Notes: generated by a model from the letters alone, not told the origin. A stretch of 64,000 bases of DNA from Metallumcola ferriviriculae (GCF_035573695.1 NZ_CP121694.1:286501-350500), one strand, 5' to 3'. Counted from the stretch's first letter, positions 30,550-40,850 are shown. Numbers and translations: made by a program.

Positions 30550-31932
30550 GTGATTGAAGATACGATTACAGCCATTGCTACCCCTATAGGTACTGGTGGA
30601 ATAGGAATTATTAGATTGAGTGGCTCTAATTCTTTGGCTATTGCCGACAAAATGTTTAATTCATGGAATGAAGTTAAAGTCCATGAAATACCGTCTTTTA
30701 ATTTAAGATTAGGATATGTCATTGATCCGGGGGACGGGGAAGTATTTGATGAAGTGTTACTTTCGGTAATGAGGGCCCCGAAAAGTTTTACGGGTGAGGA
30801 TGTAGTAGAAATTAACTGTCATGGCGGGCCTATTGTAATGGAAAAGATTCTACGCTTAACTTTAGAACTTGGGGCTAGGATGGCTGAAGCAGGTGAATTT
30901 ACCAAAAGAGCATTTTTAAATGGGCGAATTGACTTGGCTCAGGCTGAAGCGGTAATTGATGTTATTGAAGCAAAGACAGATTTGGCGTTGGGTGTTGCAG
31001 TAAATCAACTTCATGGAAATATATCGGAGAGAATTGGATATCTTCAAAAGCGCTTAGTTAGCGTGTTAGCTCAAATGGAAGCTAGTATCGATTTTCCTGA
31101 AGATGTCGGTGAAATTGATTGTAGTGAAACACGCCGTATTTTATTAAATATAAAAGAAACTATTCATTCGATGATAGCAGAGGGACAGCGGGGAAAAATA
31201 TTAAGAGAAGGCCTAACCACTGTAATTATTGGGAAGCCCAATGTAGGTAAATCCAGCCTGCTCAACGCATTGGTCAAGGAAAATCGTGCTATTGTTACCG
31301 AATTTCCTGGTACCACTCGGGATGCGATTGAAGAGGTAATTAATCTGGATGGACTGCCTTTAAGGATCGTGGATACTGCTGGCATTAGGGAGACCGGAGA
31401 TGTTGTAGAAAAAATTGGAGTTGACCGTGCCAAAAAATTATTAGCCGAAGCAGACTTGGTTTTGTTTGTTGTTGATGCTGCCACGATGCTTACAGAAGAT
31501 GATAAGTTGATTGCCCGCGAACTTAATAAAGATAATACTATAGTATTATTGAACAAACATGACTTAAAGAATATTGAAATGACCGAAAGATTTATTAATG
31601 AGACCTTGCCAGAGTTCCAATCATTAAAGATTTCGGCGAAGGAAAAATGGGGACTTGACAAGTTACCTATATTAATTAGAGATAAGGTATTTGGCAACAA
31701 TATTGTTGCCAAGGATAGAAATATTGTTACTAGGAGCCGTCATTTATCTGCTTTGAATAAAGCGGTAAACTATTTAAATGAAGCTATTAACGGGCTGGAA
31801 AACGGCAATATGGTTGACCTTTTAACTATTGATATAAGAGGGGCATGGGACAGTCTCGGGGAAATCACGGGAGAAACTATTGCTGAAGATGTTTTAAATA
31901 CTATCTTCAAGGAATTCTGTATTGGTAAATGA
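30550..31932 (+). CDS. mnmE: tRNA modification GTPase MnmE
   Basis: 460 residues from GTG. N-terminal folate-binding domain (ATPIGTGGIGIIRLSG), helical domain, inserted G domain with GKPNVGKSSLLNAL near 228, DTAGIRET near 275 and NKHD near 338, and the C-terminal FCIGK with the essential cysteine. With MnmG it makes the cmnm5 modification at U34. MnmG starts 9 bp downstream. Confidence 0.98.
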   Translation: MIEDTITAIATPIGTGGIGIIRLSGSNSLAIADKMFNSWNEVKVHEIPSFNLRLGYVIDPGDGEVFDEVLLSVMRAPKSFTGEDVVEINCHGGPIVMEKILRLTLELGARMAEAGEFTKRAFLNGRIDLAQAEAVIDVIEAKTDLALGVAVNQLHGNISERIGYLQKRLVSVLAQMEASIDFPEDVGEIDCSETRRILLNIKETIHSMIAEGQRGKILREGLTTVIIGKPNVGKSSLLNALVKENRAIVTEFPGTTRDAIEEVINLDGLPLRIVDTAGIRETGDVVEKIGVDRAKKLLAEADLVLFVVDAATMLTEDDKLIARELNKDNTIVLLNKHDLKNIEMTERFINETLPEFQSLKISAKEKWGLDKLPILIRDKVFGNNIVAKDRNIVTRSRHLSALNKAVNYLNEAINGLENGNMVDLLTIDIRGAWDSLGEITGETIAEDVLNTIFKEFCIGK

Positions 31933-31941
31933 GGTGTTGTA

Positions 31942-33825
31942 ATGACCTATAGTGCAGGATCATATGATGTAATCGTTATTGGTGCCGGTCATGCTGGGTG
32001 CGAAGCTGCTTTAGCTGCGGCAAGATTAAAATGTCGTACGCTACTTTTAACTATTAGTTTGGATAATGTCGCCCTTATGCCGTGTAATCCTGCAGTCGGC
32101 GGGCCGGCTAAAGGTCATTTGGTAAGAGAAGTTGATGCGTTGGGGGGACAGATTGGGCTTAACACCGATAAAACTTTTATTCAAATAAGGATGCTCAATA
32201 CTGGTAAAGGACCTGCAGTTCATGCGTTGAGAGCTCAGGCCGATAAACAACTTTACCAACAGGAAATGACATTGACTTTGGAAACCCAAGATAATCTGGA
32301 TGTTAAACAAGCGATCGTTCATAAAATTCTCAATCAGGGGAATCAAGTATCCGGGGTTCAAACTCATACGGGAGCGCAGTTTTTTGCGCCCACCGTGGTA
32401 GTTACTACCGGTACTTACCTTAGAGGAAAAGTTATTGTTGGTGATGTTCAGTTCCCTGGTGGACCTAACGGCCAATTTCCTGCTAACGACCTTTATTATA
32501 GCTTGAAGGAATTAGGTATAAAAATGGGGCGGTTTAAGACCGGTACACCAGCACGAGTTGATCGGCGTAGTTTGGACTTTTCTGTTATGAATGAACAACC
32601 TGGTGACGATGGTCCATTGGCATTTTCTTTTCTGACGGAGCAGCCGGTGAGGCCGCATGTTCCATGCTGGTTGACTTATACCAATGTAAAGACCCATCAA
32701 GTGATACATAATAATTTACACCGTTCGCCTTTGTACAGCGGCATTATAGAAGGTGTAGGGCCTCGCTATTGTCCCTCAATTGAAGATAAGGTAGTTCGTT
32801 TTGCTGATAAGGACAGTCACCAAATTTTCGTTGAACCTGAAGGAATGTTTACTTATGAGATGTATGTACAAGGCATGTCCACCAGTTTACCGGAAGACGT
32901 GCAAATTGAAATGCTTCAATCTATCAAAGGGTTTGAGAATGTTAAGATGATGCGACCTGGCTATGCCATTGAATATGATTATGTAGAGCCCAAACAATTA
33001 GAAATTAGTTTGGAAACCAAGACCATTCAAGGACTTTTCACCGCGGGTCAGATAAATGGGACATCTGGTTATGAGGAAGCTGCAGCCCAGGGTATTATGG
33101 CGGGGATTAACGCTGCGTTATTGGTCAAAGGTGAGGCGCCGTTCCTGCTTAAACGGTCAGATGCCTATATTGGTGTGCTAATTGACGATTTGATTACTAA
33201 AGGAACTCAAGAACCATACAGAATGCTTACATCCAGGGCGGAATATCGCTTGCTCTTAAGACAGGATAATGCTGATTTACGGCTTACTCCCAAGGGGCGT
33301 AAGCTAGGACTAGTTGATGATCATAGATGGAAAAAATTTGAATTTAAAAGACAGCAGGTAGAGGAAGAGATTAAACGTTTAGGGCTGCACCATGTAACCC
33401 CTGGAGACAAAGAATTAGAAGCGTATCTTTTCTCCCTCAATAGCAGTCCCTTAAAAAAAAGTCACAGTATGGCAGAGTTGATACGACGGCCTGAATTGGA
33501 TTATGATTTAGTAAAAACTTTTGCACCCACACCCGATCCTTTACATGATGATGCCGCCGAACAGGTAGAGATTCAAATAAAATATGAGGGTTATATCAGG
33601 AAACAGGAGGAGCAGGTAAAACGATTTATCAAGCTGGAACAACGACGACTACCCACCGACGTAAATTACGATGACATAAAAGGTCTATCTAGAGAGGCAC
33701 AGCAAAAGCTTAATGAGGTACGACCAGTATCAATTGGACATGCTTCACGTATTTCCGGGGTAAACCCAGCGGACATAAATGTCCTTCTTATTTACTTGGA
33801 ACAACAAAAGAGGGGCTTTAAATAA
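31942..33825 (+). CDS. mnmG: tRNA uridine 5-carboxymethylaminomethyl modification enzyme MnmG
   Basis: 627 residues, usual length. FAD-binding [15 protein letters not shown] near residue 13, the conserved [23 protein letters not shown] near 48 and the [10 protein letters not shown] segment near 375. It partners MnmE. Stop and rsmG start overlap by one base (TAATG). Confidence 0.98.
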   Translation: MTYSAGSYDVIVIGAGHAGCEAALAAARLKCRTLLLTISLDNVALMPCNPAVGGPAKGHLVREVDALGGQIGLNTDKTFIQIRMLNTGKGPAVHALRAQADKQLYQQEMTLTLETQDNLDVKQAIVHKILNQGNQVSGVQTHTGAQFFAPTVVVTTGTYLRGKVIVGDVQFPGGPNGQFPANDLYYSLKELGIKMGRFKTGTPARVDRRSLDFSVMNEQPGDDGPLAFSFLTEQPVRPHVPCWLTYTNVKTHQVIHNNLHRSPLYSGIIEGVGPRYCPSIEDKVVRFADKDSHQIFVEPEGMFTYEMYVQGMSTSLPEDVQIEMLQSIKGFENVKMMRPGYAIEYDYVEPKQLEISLETKTIQGLFTAGQINGTSGYEEAAAQGIMAGINAALLVKGEAPFLLKRSDAYIGVLIDDLITKGTQEPYRMLTSRAEYRLLLRQDNADLRLTPKGRKLGLVDDHRWKKFEFKRQQVEEEIKRLGLHHVTPGDKELEAYLFSLNSSPLKKSHSMAELIRRPELDYDLVKTFAPTPDPLHDDAAEQVEIQIKYEGYIRKQEEQVKRFIKLEQRRLPTDVNYDDIKGLSREAQQKLNEVRPVSIGHASRISGVNPADINVLLIYLEQQKRGFK

Positions 33826-34550
33826 TGAATAAAGCTATAAACATTTTTAAACAATGCTTAGACAATCGAAATATTTGTCTAGGTATGGACCAGGAAAGAC
33901 AAATCGAAATGTTTTTGGATTTGTTGAAACAGTGGAATAAAAAAATGAACCTTACAGCCATTGAAGACCCACAGGATAGTGCGATTAAGCACTTGTATGA
34001 TTCTCTGACGGTGGCATTGGATAGTGGAATTAGAATAGATAGAACAATTAAACTGATAGATATAGGATCGGGAGCAGGTTTTCCGGGAATCCCCCTAAAA
34101 ATTTTCTGCGAGCAATGGAATGTTACCTTAGTTGACTCATTAAAGAAAAGGGTAGGTTTTTTAAAAACGGTTATTGACCAACTTGATTTGAGCGGCACGT
34201 CTGTCATTTGGGGAAGAGCGGAAGAGCTAGGTCAGGATGACAATTTGCGGGAACAGTTTGATGTAGTTACTGCCAGAGCTGTAGCCCCCATTAATGTATT
34301 AGCTGAATACTGCTTACCTCTAGCAGCAGTCGGTGGTAACTGTATATTTATGAAAGGCCCCGGGGCACAAGAGGAAGTGACTTTAGCCGGCAGCGCAATT
34401 GAAACCCTAGGTGGGGGTGAGGTCCGGATAGAGAAAGTTGTGTTGCCCCAAATACTGCATCAGAGATGCTTGGTAATCATTAAAAAAGTAAAGTCTACGC
34501 CAAGGGGATACCCTCGGCGCCCCGGAATACCTTCCAAAAGGCCATTATAG
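33825..34550 (+). CDS. rsmG: 16S rRNA (guanine-527-N7) methyltransferase
   Basis: 241 residues. SAM-binding motif DIGSGAGFPGIPLKI near residue 82, and KKRVGFLKTV, both typical of RsmG/GidB. It methylates 16S rRNA, the gene for which (with its helix 44 insert) lies at the left end. A basic, proline-rich tail of about 15 residues (RGYPRRPGIPSKRP) is common in this family. Confidence 0.97.
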   Translation: MNKAINIFKQCLDNRNICLGMDQERQIEMFLDLLKQWNKKMNLTAIEDPQDSAIKHLYDSLTVALDSGIRIDRTIKLIDIGSGAGFPGIPLKIFCEQWNVTLVDSLKKRVGFLKTVIDQLDLSGTSVIWGRAEELGQDDNLREQFDVVTARAVAPINVLAEYCLPLAAVGGNCIFMKGPGAQEEVTLAGSAIETLGGGEVRIEKVVLPQILHQRCLVIIKKVKSTPRGYPRRPGIPSKRPL

Positions 34551-34557
34551 TCAGCCA

Positions 34558-34580
34558 ACCGGATGAGAGTCCGGTTTTTT
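34558..34580 (+). terminator. Terminator after rsmG
   Basis: aaccggat, gaga, gtccggtt followed by tttttt. It separates mnmE-mnmG-rsmG from soj-spo0J. Confidence 0.88.
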
Positions 34581-34670
34581 TAATGCAAATTCACTTCTCT
34601 CTGCAGGGAACTGGAATGAATTGTGGAATAAAATAGTAAGATTTAGGTGTGGTTAGGTGGTGCAACAATA

Positions 34671-35435
34671 GTGGCAAAGGTAATAGCAATTGCAAATCAA
34701 AAAGGTGGAGTGGCCAAGACCACTACAGCAGTAAATCTTGGTGCCTGCATGGCAGAATTGGGTAAAAAAGTTCTTCTCGTGGATATTGACCCCCAAGGGA
34801 ACGCCAGCAGTGGTTTGGGTATCAGTAGAGTGGAATTGGAACATTGCATCTACGATGTATTGATCAACAATATGCCGCCGGCCAGCGTAGCTAAAGACAC
34901 TGAAATAAAGGGTTTAACTATCATACCTGCTACTATTCAGTTGGCAGGGGCAGAGATAGAATTGGTATCGGCCATATCCAGGGAGATGAAGTTAAAAAAA
35001 GCGATAAAAGAAATAAGACAAGATTATGATTTTATTCTTATTGATTGTCCCCCATCTCTTGGTCTATTAACATTAAACGCTCTTACAGCGGCGGATACAC
35101 TGATAATCCCTATTCAGTGCGAGTATTACGCATTAGAAGGATTGGGACAATTACTCAATACTGTTCAGTTAGTTCAAAAGCACCTAAATCCCCAATTAGA
35201 GTTAGAAGGGGTGGTGTTGACTATGTTTGATGCGAGGACAAACTTGTCAATACAGGTGGTGGATGAAGTGAAGAATCATTTTAAGGGGAAGGTTTTTTCT
35301 TCCATTGTACCGCGAAATGTACGCTTAAGTGAGGCACCTAGCCATGGAAAACCGGTTATTACGTATGACCCGAAGTCCCGGGGTGCGGAAGTTTATTTCG
35401 AACTGGCAAAGGAAGTGATGGAAAATGGCCAATAA
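34671..35435 (+). CDS. soj: Chromosome partitioning ATPase ParA/Soj
   Basis: 254 residues from GTG at 34671. Deviant Walker A KGGVAKTT near residue 11, switch DIDPQGNASSGLG near 40 and Walker B DFILIDCPPSLG near 117. It works with ParB in origin segregation and, in Bacillus, tunes DnaA activity and sporulation onset. Its end overlaps parB by 11 bp. Confidence 0.97.
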   Translation: MAKVIAIANQKGGVAKTTTAVNLGACMAELGKKVLLVDIDPQGNASSGLGISRVELEHCIYDVLINNMPPASVAKDTEIKGLTIIPATIQLAGAEIELVSAISREMKLKKAIKEIRQDYDFILIDCPPSLGLLTLNALTAADTLIIPIQCEYYALEGLGQLLNTVQLVQKHLNPQLELEGVVLTMFDARTNLSIQVVDEVKNHFKGKVFSSIVPRNVRLSEAPSHGKPVITYDPKSRGAEVYFELAKEVMENGQ

Positions 35436-36282
35436 GAGAGGGTTGGGCAAGGGACTGCAAGCCCTAATCCCTAATGGTGACACTATGGCGGTGGAAGGAA
35501 CAATTAGAGAAATTCCGATTAAAGACATTAAACCAAATACATATCAGCCGCGGCGAATATTTTCTGAGGATAAATTAAAGGAATTAGCTCAATCTATCAA
35601 GGAGAACGGTGTCATTCAACCAATAGTTGTAAGAAAAATAGGTGCTGATAAATACCAATTAATTGCTGGAGAAAGGCGCTGGCGAGCATGTAATCTGTTA
35701 GAGCAGGAAAAAATTCCGGCGGTTATCAAAGATTTGGGTGACAGGCAGGTTACGGAGTTGGCATTAATTGAAAACATCCAGCGAGAGGACCTCAACGCTA
35801 TCGAAGAGGCATGGGCCTATAAAACTCTATTGGAAGAGTTCGGCTTAACTCAGGAAAAATTAGCTGGACGGATTGGTAAAAGCAGGTCAGCTATTACTAA
35901 TGCATTACGCCTATTAAACCTGGAGTGTGATGTACAAGATCTCTTAACCTTAGGGGTTATTTCCATGGGACATGCCCGGGCATTATTATCTATTTCAGAT
36001 GCGGAAAAACAAGTGGCATTGGCGAGACAGGTGGCGGATAAAGGTCTTTCAGTACGGGAGACAGAACGATTAGTAAAAAACACTGCGGAAGGCCGCACTG
36101 CTAGAAAGACAGCCGATCAAAAAGTTTTACCAGAAATAATTTCTCTCCAGGAAAAGTTAGAGGAGCAACTCAGCACAAAGGTAGTCATTAAACATGGTGA
36201 CAATAAAGGAAGAATACTGATCGATTACTACGATAATCAAGACCTAAATCGCATTCTGATGCTTATAGGGGTGAGCGACTAA
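35425..36282 (+). CDS. spo0J: Chromosome partitioning protein ParB/Spo0J
   Basis: 285 residues. CTPase/ParB-N domain with the ERRWRACNLL arginine patch (GERRWRA near 76), ENIQREDLNAIEEA near 112, then a helix-turn-helix near 145-165 (GKSRSAITNALRLL) that binds parS. C-terminal dimerisation domain. Two parS sites lie directly downstream. Confidence 0.97.
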   Translation: MANKRGLGKGLQALIPNGDTMAVEGTIREIPIKDIKPNTYQPRRIFSEDKLKELAQSIKENGVIQPIVVRKIGADKYQLIAGERRWRACNLLEQEKIPAVIKDLGDRQVTELALIENIQREDLNAIEEAWAYKTLLEEFGLTQEKLAGRIGKSRSAITNALRLLNLECDVQDLLTLGVISMGHARALLSISDAEKQVALARQVADKGLSVRETERLVKNTAEGRTARKTADQKVLPEIISLQEKLEEQLSTKVVIKHGDNKGRILIDYYDNQDLNRILMLIGVSD

Positions 36283-36283
36283 T

Positions 36284-36299
36284 TGTTTCATGTGAAACA
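36284..36299. promoter_or_regulatory. parS: parS site 1
   Basis: TGTTTCATGTGAAACA, one base from the canonical 16-bp palindrome TGTTTCACGTGAAACA, beginning 2 bp after the parB stop codon. Confidence 0.92.
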
Positions 36300-36310
36300 T
36301 CGGAGAATAA

Positions 36311-36326
36311 TGTTTCACATGAAACA
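36311..36326. promoter_or_regulatory. parS: parS site 2
   Basis: TGTTTCACATGAAACA, also one base from consensus and the mirror variant of site 1. The two centres are 27 bp apart. Together they form the ParB loading place near oriC. Confidence 0.92.
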
Positions 36327-36508
36327 TGTAGCAGATAAGCTTCAGATATACTAACTTTAAATCCCGTATATTTCAAGTTGGTGTTTGGGTAATCTAAGTT
36401 TAACTTAATGACAGGGGCTAAGTGGTATAGAGCTCATTTAGTTGCTTGCCCGAAAATCAGTAGAGGCTCGTAACTATTTAAATAGGTAAAGATGGAAGAT
36501 CGAAATAA

Positions 36509-36538
36509 AGCGGGGCTTTGCCCTGCTTGATTTTTTAC
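36509..36538 (+). terminator. Terminator after soj-spo0J
   Basis: agcggggc, ttt, gccctgct with one bulge, followed by tgatttttt, just before the desulfurase ribosome-binding site. The 180 bp between parS site 2 and this hairpin hold no recognisable gene. Confidence 0.7.
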
Positions 36539-36552
36539 CGAGGAGAGGTCAG

Positions 36553-37695
36553 ATGATATATTTTGATAATGCTGCTAGTTCGTGGCCTAAACCCCCGCAA
36601 GTAATCGATGCAGTGCGGGAAGCACTGGAGGATAGCGGTGCCAATCCAGGACGATCGGGGCATAGGTTGGCGCGCAAGGCCGCGGGTCATGTATACGAGG
36701 CGCGCAAAAGGTTGGCACGGTTCATCGGCGCCGAAAAAGAAGAACGAGTAGTATTCACCGCTAATGCAACAGAGGCGTTAAACACTGCGATAAATGGTGT
36801 TCTTAAACAGGGGGACCATGTGGTCACTACTGTTTTGGAGCATAATTCCATGTTGAGGCCGTTGTATTTACTAAAAAAGAAAGGCGTTGATGTGAGCATA
36901 GTGTCATGTGACGCATCCGGAAAAATCCGACCGGACCAAATCGAGCACCATATCAAGCTTAATACCAAACTCGTGGCGTTAACCCATGCATCTAATGTAA
37001 CCGGAACCATACAACCAATAGCTGCCATTGCTGAAATTGCTAGACGCAGAGGAGTTTTGTTGCTAGTAGATGCCGCGCAGACCGCCGGTGCGTATCCACT
37101 GGATGTAAGTGCTCTTGGCATAGATATGCTAGCTATGACGGGACATAAAGCTTTTTCTGGACCCCAGGGCACAGGGGCATTGTATGTCTCTCCCGGTACG
37201 GCTTTGTTACCTTTGAAGGTAGGCGGTACTGGAAGTTTTTCGGAATTAGAACAACAACCCGAAGGATTTCCTGATTACCTGGAAAGCGGCACACTTAACG
37301 GACCGGGCTTAGCAGGACTGGCAGCAGCGCTGGAATTTTTAGAAGAGACCGGACTAAACGAGATCATGGAACATGAACAGCTGCTGTTAAGCAGGTTGGT
37401 GACTATGTTAAGGAATATTGAAGGGGTCATCGTTTATGGACATCAGGCAGGGGTATCCCATGTGCCTGTAGTCTCATTTAACATTCATAATTGCGATCCT
37501 GCGGAAGTCAGCTTTGCCCTAGATCGGATTTACGATATGGCTGTAAGACCGGGACTCCATTGTGCGCCTCTAGCACATAAGGCATTGGCTACATACCCGC
37601 AAGGAACTGTTAGGGCAAGTCTATCATATTTTAATACACTCGTAGAGGTAGACAATTTTATTGAAGCTATTGAACAAATAACTCATGATCTATAA
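36553..37695 (+). CDS. Cysteine desulfurase family protein
   Basis: 380-residue PLP enzyme of aminotransferase class V. The PLP lysine is in MTGHKAFSGPQGTGALYV near residue 196, a conserved His in LEHNSMLRP near 97, and the probable catalytic Cys in RPGLHCAPLAHKALATYPQG near 340. It releases sulfur (or selenium) from cysteine (or selenocysteine). It lies outside any suf or isc operon. Its presence in a selenocysteine-using genome makes a selenium-delivery role possible, but only as inference. Confidence 0.88.
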   Translation: MIYFDNAASSWPKPPQVIDAVREALEDSGANPGRSGHRLARKAAGHVYEARKRLARFIGAEKEERVVFTANATEALNTAINGVLKQGDHVVTTVLEHNSMLRPLYLLKKKGVDVSIVSCDASGKIRPDQIEHHIKLNTKLVALTHASNVTGTIQPIAAIAEIARRRGVLLLVDAAQTAGAYPLDVSALGIDMLAMTGHKAFSGPQGTGALYVSPGTALLPLKVGGTGSFSELEQQPEGFPDYLESGTLNGPGLAGLAAALEFLEETGLNEIMEHEQLLLSRLVTMLRNIEGVIVYGHQAGVSHVPVVSFNIHNCDPAEVSFALDRIYDMAVRPGLHCAPLAHKALATYPQGTVRASLSYFNTLVEVDNFIEAIEQITHDL

Positions 37696-37715
37696 AGCTG
37701 ACTTGAGAGGAGGAA

Positions 37716-38411
37716 TTGTTTTTGTGGGGGACGGTTGTTAATGCTTTAGCCATAGTTAGTGGGGCAATATTGGGCAAAATATTAGGCAGGTCATTTGCTG
37801 ATAATCTAAAGATTACGGTAATGCAGGGATTAGGCTTGGGCGTATTACTGGTAGGGATACAGATGGCAATGCAGACAAATAATGTATTGATTGTAATCTT
37901 TAGCTTAGTGCTTGGCGGCATCACCGGGGAATTGTTGCGGTTAGAGTGGCATCTGGATAATTTAGGGCGTTATCTTGAAAGTAGAGTCAATAAAGAGAAT
38001 GGGCGGCAAAGTACTTTCGCCCAGGGTTTTGTTACGGCCAGCTTGATATATTGTGTCGGCGCAATGGCTATAATGGGGGCATTGGAATCAGGGTTGACGG
38101 GGCAACATCGTACATTATATGCTAAATCACTTTTGGACGGTGTTATGTCAATCATGCTCAGTTCAACATTGGGGTTGGGAGTAGCATTTTCTGCCCTGCC
38201 GGTATTTGTTTATCAAGGGAGTATAACCTTATTGGCTCGATGGATAGGGATGTTATTAAACGAAGCGGTAATAGCAGAAATGACCGCTACTGGCGGGGTT
38301 CTGATTATTGGTATTGCTCTTGGTATTTTAGAAATACGTAAGATAAATGTAGGTAACTTATTACCGGCAGTTGTTTTTGCTTTTATTCTGGGGCAAGTCT
38401 TTTTAACATAA
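37716..38411 (+). CDS. DUF554 family membrane protein
   Basis: 231 residues from a TTG with a strong GAGAGGAGG site. About six to seven hydrophobic segments and glycine-rich repeats (GAILGKILGRSF, LGGITGELLRLE) fit the YdfK/DUF554 family. Substrate and function are unknown. It follows the desulfurase by 20 bp and is probably co-transcribed. Confidence 0.85.
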   Translation: MFLWGTVVNALAIVSGAILGKILGRSFADNLKITVMQGLGLGVLLVGIQMAMQTNNVLIVIFSLVLGGITGELLRLEWHLDNLGRYLESRVNKENGRQSTFAQGFVTASLIYCVGAMAIMGALESGLTGQHRTLYAKSLLDGVMSIMLSSTLGLGVAFSALPVFVYQGSITLLARWIGMLLNEAVIAEMTATGGVLIIGIALGILEIRKINVGNLLPAVVFAFILGQVFLT

Positions 38412-38505
38412 AGATTCGTGCCAGCTGATTTGATCAAGGACTACAGATGTTAATTACCTGATAAATGACTGCTTTTTGGTAAGAAGTGTCCAAGGGGTTG
38501 ATAGT

Positions 38506-39606
38506 ATGTCCGCAGAAACACCATATTTGGCCTTAGATAAAGATAAATTAAAGGCAAATATTAAAGATATGGCTCTTTTTTCAGAAAAAGAAGGAGTTGT
38601 GCTGCGCCCCCATGTAAAGGCTCATAAGCTGCGCCCTATTGCGGATATGCAAATGCGCGCGGGGGCAGTAGGATTGACTGTATCAAAATTAGCTGAAATG
38701 GAAGTCTTTTTATCCGGTGGAATAAAGAATATCTTCTTGGCTTACCAACTGGTCTCTCGGCAAAAAATTCAGAGAATGCTTGAAATCACATACGATGCGA
38801 TGATCCGAGTGGCGATAGACAATCCTATCCACATCGATATATTAAGTGAGATAGCAAACCAACGACATAGACAGGTCGAAGTATTAGTGGAGGTGGATAC
38901 TGGTTTGCAACGCTGCGGGGTAGCTACGGCTGAAGAAGCGTTGGGCTTAGTCAAATTGATCAAACAGCGGGATGGAGTACTGTTTAAAGGGATAATGACT
39001 CATGCTGGACATGTGTATGCTGCCCGTTCTTATGAGCAGGTACTTCAAATTGGTGAGCAAGAAGGAAAGACTATGGTGGAATTAGCCGACTACCTTGATT
39101 CGAAAGGATACTGTTCGGATGTTATTTCGGTAGGGTCAACGCCCACTGCAAAAATATCTGGTAGTATTGATGGGGTGACGGAGATAAGGCCTGGAAATTA
39201 TGTTTTTTATGATGCTATGCAGGTAGGTTTAGGGGTAGTGCCGCCAGAAAGGTGTGCCTTAATTGTTTGCGCCACGGTGATTAGTAGGGCTCATAATGAC
39301 CGACGACTAGTTATTGATGCCGGCAGTAAGACACTAGCTTTAGATAAAGGGGCCCATGGGGTGGAGCAGGTCAAGGGTTTCGGTATAATTAAGGGTTTTC
39401 CGCATCTTTTATTGGAGCGACTTTCCGAAGAGCATGGCATAATAAGTGTCCTAAGTGACGGCGATATACCTCAAGTGGGCGACCAATTGGAAATAATACC
39501 CAACCACGCATGTCCTGTAATTAATTTGGCTGACAGGGTCTTCATCAAAGAAAAAGGCAGGGTTAAGGAAAGTTGGGTGATAGATGCGCGGGGAAAAGTT
39601 CAATGA
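38506..39606 (+). CDS. D-serine dehydratase / D-threonine aldolase-like PLP protein
   Basis: 366 residues from the ATG at 38506, which has AAGGGG in front. Alanine-racemase-type barrel with the PLP lysine in LRPHVKAHKLRPIA near residue 38. The C-terminal metal site reads PNHACPVINLAD, an H-x-C pair as in zinc-dependent D-serine dehydratase. It probably breaks down a D-beta-hydroxy amino acid in the cytoplasm. The substrate is not decided by sequence. Confidence 0.85.
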   Translation: MSAETPYLALDKDKLKANIKDMALFSEKEGVVLRPHVKAHKLRPIADMQMRAGAVGLTVSKLAEMEVFLSGGIKNIFLAYQLVSRQKIQRMLEITYDAMIRVAIDNPIHIDILSEIANQRHRQVEVLVEVDTGLQRCGVATAEEALGLVKLIKQRDGVLFKGIMTHAGHVYAARSYEQVLQIGEQEGKTMVELADYLDSKGYCSDVISVGSTPTAKISGSIDGVTEIRPGNYVFYDAMQVGLGVVPPERCALIVCATVISRAHNDRRLVIDAGSKTLALDKGAHGVEQVKGFGIIKGFPHLLLERLSEEHGIISVLSDGDIPQVGDQLEIIPNHACPVINLADRVFIKEKGRVKESWVIDARGKVQ

Positions 39607-39615
39607 TGGGTAAGT

Positions 39616-39654
39616 AAGCAGAAGTTACGTTTCAAAGTAGCGTAACTTCTGCTT
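39616..39654. terminator. Bidirectional terminator
   Basis: Perfect 14-bp stem aagcagaagttacg with cgtaacttctgctt and an 11-nt loop, followed by T-rich sequence on the plus strand and A-rich (T on minus) on the other. It serves the convergent D-serine dehydratase-like gene and larC. Confidence 0.9.
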
Positions 39655-39665
39655 ATTTATTTAGC

Positions 39666-40850
39666 CTATTTATTATTGGTGGTGGACTGCCATGCTAATA
39701 CCTTTGCTTCGTCATATACTTCTTTTAGTGGTACCCTTGAGCTAACGGCTAGGTCTAGGCAATCCTGGTATTCTGGAGCTATGATTATGGAAGTACCAAA
39801 GGTTGAAATTTTTACGTTGACTGGGCCATGAATAGTGTTTACCGCAATGAACTTCCTTTGAGCAGTAACTCTGGTCTCCTCGCGAAATCTAAAGCCAAGG
39901 GATGTGGTTTCAGTTTGGAAAACATTCATCAATTTCTGAAGGTCTCCCGGGTTACAAAGAGCAGTTACCAATGTGCCGGGTCTATTACCTTTCATGTATA
40001 CCGGCGTATAAAAAACATCTAGTGCGCCGGCCTGGAATAGATTTTGCATGAGATAGCCAAAAAACTCAGGATTCATGTCGTCAATGTTGGTTTCAATAAT
40101 GGAAATGCGTTCCCAGTAGGTGCTGTGGCTGCCGCTTTGGCCAATTAAAACCCTAGCAGCATTTGGAATAGGTAAATCTCTAGAGCCTGCCCCAAAGCCA
40201 GTCTTTTCTAATATAAAGTTAGCCGACTCACTAAAGTTAGCCAGTGTTGTCATTAGAGCGGCGCCGGTGGGGGTAGTTAATTCGCCGTGACAACCGGGCG
40301 GGGGTTCTCCTATGGGGAAACCTTCCATTAATCTTAATACAGCCGGGCCCGGTACGGGCAAAGTGCCGTGCTCACATTTGACAAAGCCACTTCCAAACGG
40401 TAAAGGCGAACAATATATCTTTTTGATACCCAGGAGATGTAGTGCTAATACTGTGCCAACAATATCTACAATGGCATCTATGGCTCCGACTTCATGGAAA
40501 TGAACATCTTCCACAGAACAGTTGTGTGCAGCCGCTTCAGCTGCAGCAAGACGCTTAAAAACTTCAAAACTTCGTTCTTTCACGATGATGGGCAGGGTGC
40601 TGTTGAAGATTATGTCCTTAATATGCCATAAATGACGATGCTCGTCCTGAGACTGAAAAGTGACATTGACCAGTGTAGTTGCCAAACCGTTTTTGACTAC
40701 GGCGCTCTTTTGGAGCGAGTATCCCTCCAGGGGAAGATTATTCTGTAAGGTATCTAAAAAGAGGGGCCAATCTAGTCCTGCGTCTGCCAAGGCACCTAAA
40801 AACATATTACCGCTTATACCGGTGGGACATTGAAAAATAGCAGTTTTCAC
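39666..40850 (-). CDS. larC: Nickel-pincer cofactor biosynthesis protein LarC
   Basis: 394 residues from the GTG at 40850, 4 bp after the larB stop; upstream in-frame codons would run deep into larB. N-terminal QCPTGISGNMFLGALADAGLD, then VHFHEVGAIDAIVDIVGT with conserved His/Asp residues, and a C-terminal TNIDDMNPEFFGYLM segment. LarC inserts nickel into the pyridinium bis-thiocarboxylate ligand. Here it is one continuous frame, not a split larC1/larC2 pair. Confidence 0.93.
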   Translation of the reverse strand: MKTAIFQCPTGISGNMFLGALADAGLDWPLFLDTLQNNLPLEGYSLQKSAVVKNGLATTLVNVTFQSQDEHRHLWHIKDIIFNSTLPIIVKERSFEVFKRLAAAEAAAHNCSVEDVHFHEVGAIDAIVDIVGTVLALHLLGIKKIYCSPLPFGSGFVKCEHGTLPVPGPAVLRLMEGFPIGEPPPGCHGELTTPTGAALMTTLANFSESANFILEKTGFGAGSRDLPIPNAARVLIGQSGSHSTYWERISIIETNIDDMNPEFFGYLMQNLFQAGALDVFYTPVYMKGNRPGTLVTALCNPGDLQKLMNVFQTETTSLGFRFREETRVTAQRKFIAVNTIHGPVNVKISTFGTSIIIAPEYQDCLDLAVSSRVPLKEVYDEAKVLAWQSTTNNK

